This document shows positions 27,250-31,157 of a stretch of DNA of 31,157 nt, piece by piece. The stretch is from Asterionellopsis glacialis (Eukaryota > Bacillariophyta > Plagiogrammaphyceae > Rhaphoneidales > Asterionellopsidaceae), in NCBI GenBank assembly GCA_014885115.2, contig WKLE02002521.1, positions 1 to 31,157 of the forward strand, written 5' to 3'. Each line of letters starts with the position of its first letter. Position 1 is the stretch's first letter. The translations under genes were made by a program, and so were the position numbers. The notes beneath the pieces were generated by a model. The model was not told the origin of the DNA. It worked only from the letters and a program-made list of their open reading frames with translations, and made no database searches.

Positions 27250-28932
27250 ATGATTCAGGTAAAGAGAGAGCTGTGTTCATTACAGCTGAACCGCAGTATT
27301 CATGTTCTCTCTTTTCTATATCTGATAACATTTGGTTCTGCCTTCAAGCAAAGTTATCCAAAAACAAGAATTTCTTTATTTGGTAGCAATCGACAGCAAT
27401 CTGTTTCATTTCTAGCAGCAAAGGGGGGCGGTTGTTCAAACGATGAATATATCTCCACAGAAAGTTTATGGAGTTCCTGTCGCTCTTTTGTTGCAACTGG
27501 AATGGCTGCATCGGTATTGTTTTTCAATACAGCTCCTTCTTTGGATGGTTCTCACCCTTTTTGTACCCTTCCACCTAGTACGGCTTGGGCAGAAGTTGCG
27601 ACGGATATACCGTCTGGATCATCAACAACTAGTGCAACAGATACTAATATTCTTGAAGAAACTAGTCTTCCTAAACCGGATGGTATCCTACAAGTGGATC
27701 CCAATGCGCCTGTAGAACCTACCTTGCTTGAACCTGCCATGATATCACAAGAAACGAGTGTCATAGATGAAGTGTGGTCCCTTGTTGATAAATACTACCT
27801 TGATCGCACCTTCAACGGACAGGACTGGAATAAAGTCAAAGAAAAGTACACTTCTTTAAACAGTAAGAGTAAGAATGATGAGCAAACCATGAAACTTGTC
27901 ACCGAAATGGTCAAGAGCCTAGACGACAAGTATTCCAGAGTTCTCGATGCAAAACAATACTCAGCGATTCAAAAGTACGACTTGATTGGTGTTGGGGTTA
28001 CATTAATGCCAAACGGCGACAAGCAACTTATTGTAGGTGCTCCTCCAGTGGCTGGGTCAGCTTCTGATAAATCTGGTCTCAAGAAGGGGGACTTTATTGA
28101 AGCTGTAAATGGAATTCCGACTAAAGGCCGCAATGCTTTTGATATTATTGATCAAATAAGTGAAAACCCTAACGCTGAAACTGTCACAATGACTGCCCGT
28201 ACAGAAGGGCCTGACGATTTGCCGGGTGAAGGGTACAAACGTGATGTCACCATGAATAGAGCATTTCAGGAGGTAAGAAATCCAGTCTTATCCAAGATTA
28301 GTGAGACTCGTAGTGATGGTACGAAGGTGGGTTATGTTCGAATTTTAGAATTCAACTCTCTTATTAAAGGAAAGCTCGAGGAAGCCCTGGCGAGACTGGA
28401 AAATGAGGGTGCTAATGCATTCGTCCTTGATGTTCGAAGCAACCCAGGGGGGGCTTTCCAGAGCGCTGTTGAGATTTCAAGTCTCTTTTTCGAAGATCGC
28501 ATCGCCACCTACGTGGTTGACAGTAATGAAGTTGAGCTTCCATTCAAAACGACGAAGGGTCGAGTACTGGTGAATCCCCAGTACCCCATTGCAATTTGGG
28601 TTGATGCGGGTTCAGCCTCGGCATCAGAGGTATTTGCTGGCTCCATGCACGATAATTGCCGTGCTGTTGTGATGGGAGAACAAAAGTCTTTTGGTAAGGG
28701 CCTAATTCAGGCAGTGTATGGATTGAAGAATGGGGCGGGACTAGTATTGACAGTTGCAAACTACGTCACACCGAATGGTACAATAATTCAAGGACAAGGT
28801 ATCACTCCTGATATTAAGGGAAAGGTTGCAATTGACTTCCCCGGCCTTAGCACTGATACGTCGAAAGTCGATTTTAGAGATATTTCGAAAAGGCTCGGCC
28901 CAGACATGTGCACGCTTCCTCAACCACGTTAG
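27250..28932 (+). CDS. ctpA: Carboxyl-terminal processing protease (S41), plastid lumen
   Basis: A 560-residue single-exon protein. Residues 15-31 are a signal peptide followed by S-A-F (30-32), the diatom plastid-import pattern. A second hydrophobic stretch (about 80-95) and S-T-A-W-A (110-114) look like a thylakoid-transfer signal; there is no twin Arg, so the Sec route is suggested. A PDZ domain covers about 243-317 (I-G-V-G-V, then G-L-K-K-G-D). The protease core has D-V-R-S-N-P-G-G (394-401), the nucleophile region G-S-A-S-A-S-E (454-460) and Lys483 in S-F-G-K-G-L-I-Q, a complete Ser-Lys dyad. The downstream V-T-P-N-G ... G-Q-G-I-T-P-D segment is typical of plant and cyanobacterial CtpA. 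The best-known substrate is the C-terminal extension of photosystem II D1, whose removal permits assembly of the manganese cluster; because algae have several CtpA paralogues, D1 processing is likely rather than certain. Confidence 0.94.
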   Translation: MIQVKRELCSLQLNRSIHVLSFLYLITFGSAFKQSYPKTRISLFGSNRQQSVSFLAAKGGGCSNDEYISTESLWSSCRSFVATGMAASVLFFNTAPSLDGSHPFCTLPPSTAWAEVATDIPSGSSTTSATDTNILEETSLPKPDGILQVDPNAPVEPTLLEPAMISQETSVIDEVWSLVDKYYLDRTFNGQDWNKVKEKYTSLNSKSKNDEQTMKLVTEMVKSLDDKYSRVLDAKQYSAIQKYDLIGVGVTLMPNGDKQLIVGAPPVAGSASDKSGLKKGDFIEAVNGIPTKGRNAFDIIDQISENPNAETVTMTARTEGPDDLPGEGYKRDVTMNRAFQEVRNPVLSKISETRSDGTKVGYVRILEFNSLIKGKLEEALARLENEGANAFVLDVRSNPGGAFQSAVEISSLFFEDRIATYVVDSNEVELPFKTTKGRVLVNPQYPIAIWVDAGSASASEVFAGSMHDNCRAVVMGEQKSFGKGLIQAVYGLKNGAGLVLTVANYVTPNGTIIQGQGITPDIKGKVAIDFPGLSTDTSKVDFRDISKRLGPDMCTLPQPR

Positions 28933-29054
28933 TTATAACAACAGCCCGGATAGAGAAGAAACAGGTTTAAAATCATAATTTAATTGTTTTTGACAATTTT
29001 AAAGCGCGATATGCTTCGTACGATTTGGGAGACAAAAAAATGGCAGGAGCAACC

Positions 29055-30971
29055 CTATCTGTACTGGTTGTTTGCTGATCCAAATGGCTCAAACGCCAGA
29101 CTAGCACCTCTTTGAAGATACATTATTTCCAGTTTTTCTTGTTCTGTCATTTCGCGTCCCTGTTCTTTTCCCTCTTGTGAGTTTTTTACAACATTAGGTG
29201 GTGGTCCCATAACTTCCCTAGGAGGAGGTGGAGGCTCAAAATAGTGTTTATCGAAGTGTTTATCGATTGTTCCAATAGTATCACTTCCATCTCGTGAATA
29301 AGACATTTCTGAGAATGCATTACTGACATCTCGACCTAATTCGGTTGCTTGAACAGCATCCCCTCCCATGCTAGCAATTACTTTGGAAATCGATCTACTG
29401 GTACTGGGATTTAAGGGTTCCAATGACATGACACTTAAGGCAGACATGCATGAAATATCTCGCTCTCCTAGTTCCGTAGGTACAGGCTCATCAGGCTCAA
29501 TATTTGATGGTGGCGATGCTACTGCGGCGACGGGTGCGGGGTTGTCGGTGGATCTGATTCGAGCTCCTAATTTCATTTGCATTTTTTCCCACTCTTGACT
29601 ACATTGAGGTGCTGGAACTCCCTGTGGTCCCTCATCTTCCGATTCTGTATCGGAACATTCCAGCAAATTAGCCCGAGACTTGGTACCAAATGTATGTGGT
29701 CCGTGTGGCGGAGGTACACCTCCATTACTATTGTTACGGTTATTCGCGAATTGCGCTGGTTCCCATATCGGGTCGGGTTCATAGCTTGCAATACTGGCCA
29801 AGGCTTGTGATTGTTCCCCGAAGGATGTTCCTGTCGGTTGAAGAAGGTGATGCTCTGCACTTGTCATGGATATAGATCCAAAGCTGTAGCCTGGATCCTT
29901 AACGAGACCTCCTCCAACCGGTTCAGGCACAACACTTTCGGCAGCAGCAGCCGCAGCTGCATCGAAATTTTTAATTGGGAATTGGATCGATGGTTCTTCC
30001 ACGTTGGATGATCCAGTTCTAGGGTTGCTGGTACCATGACCGCTCGTTCGACTGGATTCATTTGGATCAGATTGCGATTGGGGGTGTGGCTGTGATAGGT
30101 CCTGATTTCGGTTGCTGGAGTCTTTAGATGTACCAGTTGAAGCAGAAGGATCTGCTCGCTTTCTTCGTCCAGTCTGTTTGGTGTGATCCCCTTGTGGTGC
30201 ATGTGATGATACGGGAGGTGGTACCTGTGGCCGTAAGACTTGAGGATGATGATAAGCTTGCGCATTGGGTGGCATTCCCGGCTGCATAGATGGGACCATG
30301 GAGGGAGGATAGTTGTTCTGAGGCATATTATATGTGGGATACATTCCACCGCTGCCCATTGCCGGTGAACCCATCATGCCCGGCGACTGGTTAGGTGGTG
30401 CTGGGGGTGCTGCCGGTGGTGGCATATTAGCCTGCATGGGGTTGTTGGGTGTAGCAGGAGCGCCGGCTTTAGCAGCATCGGGATTGACATTGGTGGAAGG
30501 AAGATAGGAAGGGACGATGGAGGCTTTTGGAGTTTTTTTCTTTTTTGCAGTACTGGCCTTCGTGGATTTCTCCGTAGAACTGCTCTTCTCCCCATCTTGA
30601 CGGTCTCCCTCCTTTGAGTCCATATTAATACGTATCGTTGGTGCACCCTCCCTCAAAGCCTGTGACGTCTTTTCAGTAGCTTTGTGGTCGCCTACATCAA
30701 ACCAAGTCGATGTTGACGAATCCTTCTGTAAAAATCGCCCAGGAGGATTCTGCGAACGAACAGCATTCACGATCGACTTGGACAACAACATTTTTTGTCG
30801 CTTCGGGAGTGTAATGTATAGCTGCTTGTTCGCCGCCACCAAGGCTCGCCAGTGATTGTTTCCAACGTGATTATTCGTACCTCCACCTCGGCCGCATAAG
30901 ACATCATGAGCGTGGGGAGCGGGGATATCCTTCAACGGGTAGTCGCTAAAGTTGCTGTAAGTTCCGTCCAT
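29055..30971 (-). CDS. DUF6824-domain protein with Pro/Gln/Ser-rich tail
   Basis: The protein has 638 residues when started at the first ATG (30971). The frame extends 17 codons further to a GTG, which I do not use. Residues about 23-111 carry the domain widespread in diatom genomes (DUF6824 as I recall it): H-D-V-L-C-G-R-G-G-G-T-N-N-H-V-G-N, then Y-I-T-L-P-K-R-Q-K, S-I-V-N-A-V-R, and F-L-Q-K-D ... T-W-F-D-V-G-D-H-K-A-T-E-K-T-S-Q-A-L-R-E. Its biochemical role is unknown; nuclear and DNA-related functions have been suspected. The rest is low complexity: Pro/Met/Asn-rich around 170-260, a basic G-R-R-K-R-A that could be a nuclear signal, a poly-Ala run, and acidic and Ser-rich segments towards the end. 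It has no signal peptide or membrane helix. It is convergent with ctpA, 122 bp between stop codons. Confidence 0.88.
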   Translation of the reverse strand: MDGTYSNFSDYPLKDIPAPHAHDVLCGRGGGTNNHVGNNHWRALVAANKQLYITLPKRQKMLLSKSIVNAVRSQNPPGRFLQKDSSTSTWFDVGDHKATEKTSQALREGAPTIRINMDSKEGDRQDGEKSSSTEKSTKASTAKKKKTPKASIVPSYLPSTNVNPDAAKAGAPATPNNPMQANMPPPAAPPAPPNQSPGMMGSPAMGSGGMYPTYNMPQNNYPPSMVPSMQPGMPPNAQAYHHPQVLRPQVPPPVSSHAPQGDHTKQTGRRKRADPSASTGTSKDSSNRNQDLSQPHPQSQSDPNESSRTSGHGTSNPRTGSSNVEEPSIQFPIKNFDAAAAAAAESVVPEPVGGGLVKDPGYSFGSISMTSAEHHLLQPTGTSFGEQSQALASIASYEPDPIWEPAQFANNRNNSNGGVPPPHGPHTFGTKSRANLLECSDTESEDEGPQGVPAPQCSQEWEKMQMKLGARIRSTDNPAPVAAVASPPSNIEPDEPVPTELGERDISCMSALSVMSLEPLNPSTSRSISKVIASMGGDAVQATELGRDVSNAFSEMSYSRDGSDTIGTIDKHFDKHYFEPPPPPREVMGPPPNVVKNSQEGKEQGREMTEQEKLEIMYLQRGASLAFEPFGSANNQYR

Positions 30972-31157
30972 CGTTGGCGCTGTACATGGACGTTGTGCTG
31001 AGCTCAAATCGCTTTTGCTCACGTAGTAGACCTAGTCTATCCGTGAAAGAGTGCCAGATCGAAGACGACTCCTGAGTCCTGGAGTCGCCCGATGGTCAGC
31101 TACAGAGAAATGGGCCAAAATGCGACAAAAAGCGACTGTCAGTCCATCCGTTTTTTC

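Noticed and set aside
30972..31022. Extension of the DUF6824 protein to a GTG start
   Set aside because: The first in-frame ATG at 30971 leaves the full conserved domain intact, so the GTG start is not needed.
1..31157. tRNA, rRNA, CRISPR array or intact transposase gene
   Set aside because: I scanned the spacers for tRNA B-box-like words, regular direct repeats and transposase motifs and found none convincing; a tRNA or RNA-family search could still find something I missed.

Overview
The window looks like nuclear DNA of a diatom, most likely a pennate one; a species name would be a guess. The evidence is combined: two clear plastid-import presequences with a signal peptide followed by Phe (A-F-A-P in the isopropylmalate dehydrogenase, S-A-F in the CtpA-type protease) and a weaker one in a GST; members of families I know mainly from diatoms (the C-G-R-G-G-G DUF6824 domain; the R-R-x-V-x-F ... 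W-Y ... R-G-L-E family; a Cys-rich family with R-x-x-C ... G-V-x-K-E); and compact genes with short GT-AG introns of about 58-114 nt. One 94-base assembly gap lies at 20583-20676.

Layout, left to right: a diatom-type W-Y/R-G-L-E protein (+, 818-1612); a CENP-X/MHF2 histone-fold protein (-, 2456-2830); a very large, apparently disordered Ser-rich protein (-, 3556-9006); two divergent, apparently homologous secretory-pathway genes, one soluble (-, 10480-11441, two exons) and one with a transmembrane segment and a repeat-bearing tail (+, 12402-15404, five exons); coatomer zeta (-, 15971-16970, with a 9-nt first coding exon); plastid isopropylmalate dehydrogenase (+, 17440-18778, two exons); a membrane-anchored phytanoyl-CoA-dioxygenase-like protein (-, 18874-20211); a predicted plastid glutathione S-transferase (+, 21212-22591); a small secreted Cys-rich protein (+, 23241-23837); an S49 SppA/SohB-type protease (-, 24302-26602); an S41 CtpA-type protease (+, 27250-28932); and a DUF6824 protein (-, 29055-30971). 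Exon joins were built by hand from GT-AG sites and checked for reading phase. Three open frames begin at a non-ATG codon, so I moved those starts to the first in-frame ATG.

The genes are not an operon-like pathway, but the arrangement is informative. Several pairs are head-to-head and share one upstream region (the two Cys-rich genes; COPZ/LEUB; dioxygenase/GST; S49/S41 proteases), and others are tail-to-tail with only 95-122 bp between stops. Three products appear to be plastid proteins covering leucine synthesis, thiol chemistry and lumenal proteolysis. Many intergenic regions carry islands of short palindromic words (TACAGTA/TACTGTA, TAGGACCTA, CTAG- and GTAC-rich strings) that no gene explains.

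The best candidates for something undescribed are the divergent Cys-rich pair, a possible poison exon inside the COPZ intron, the giant disordered protein with two families of repeated short motifs, and the palindrome islands. I found no rRNA, CRISPR array, convincing tRNA or intact transposon.
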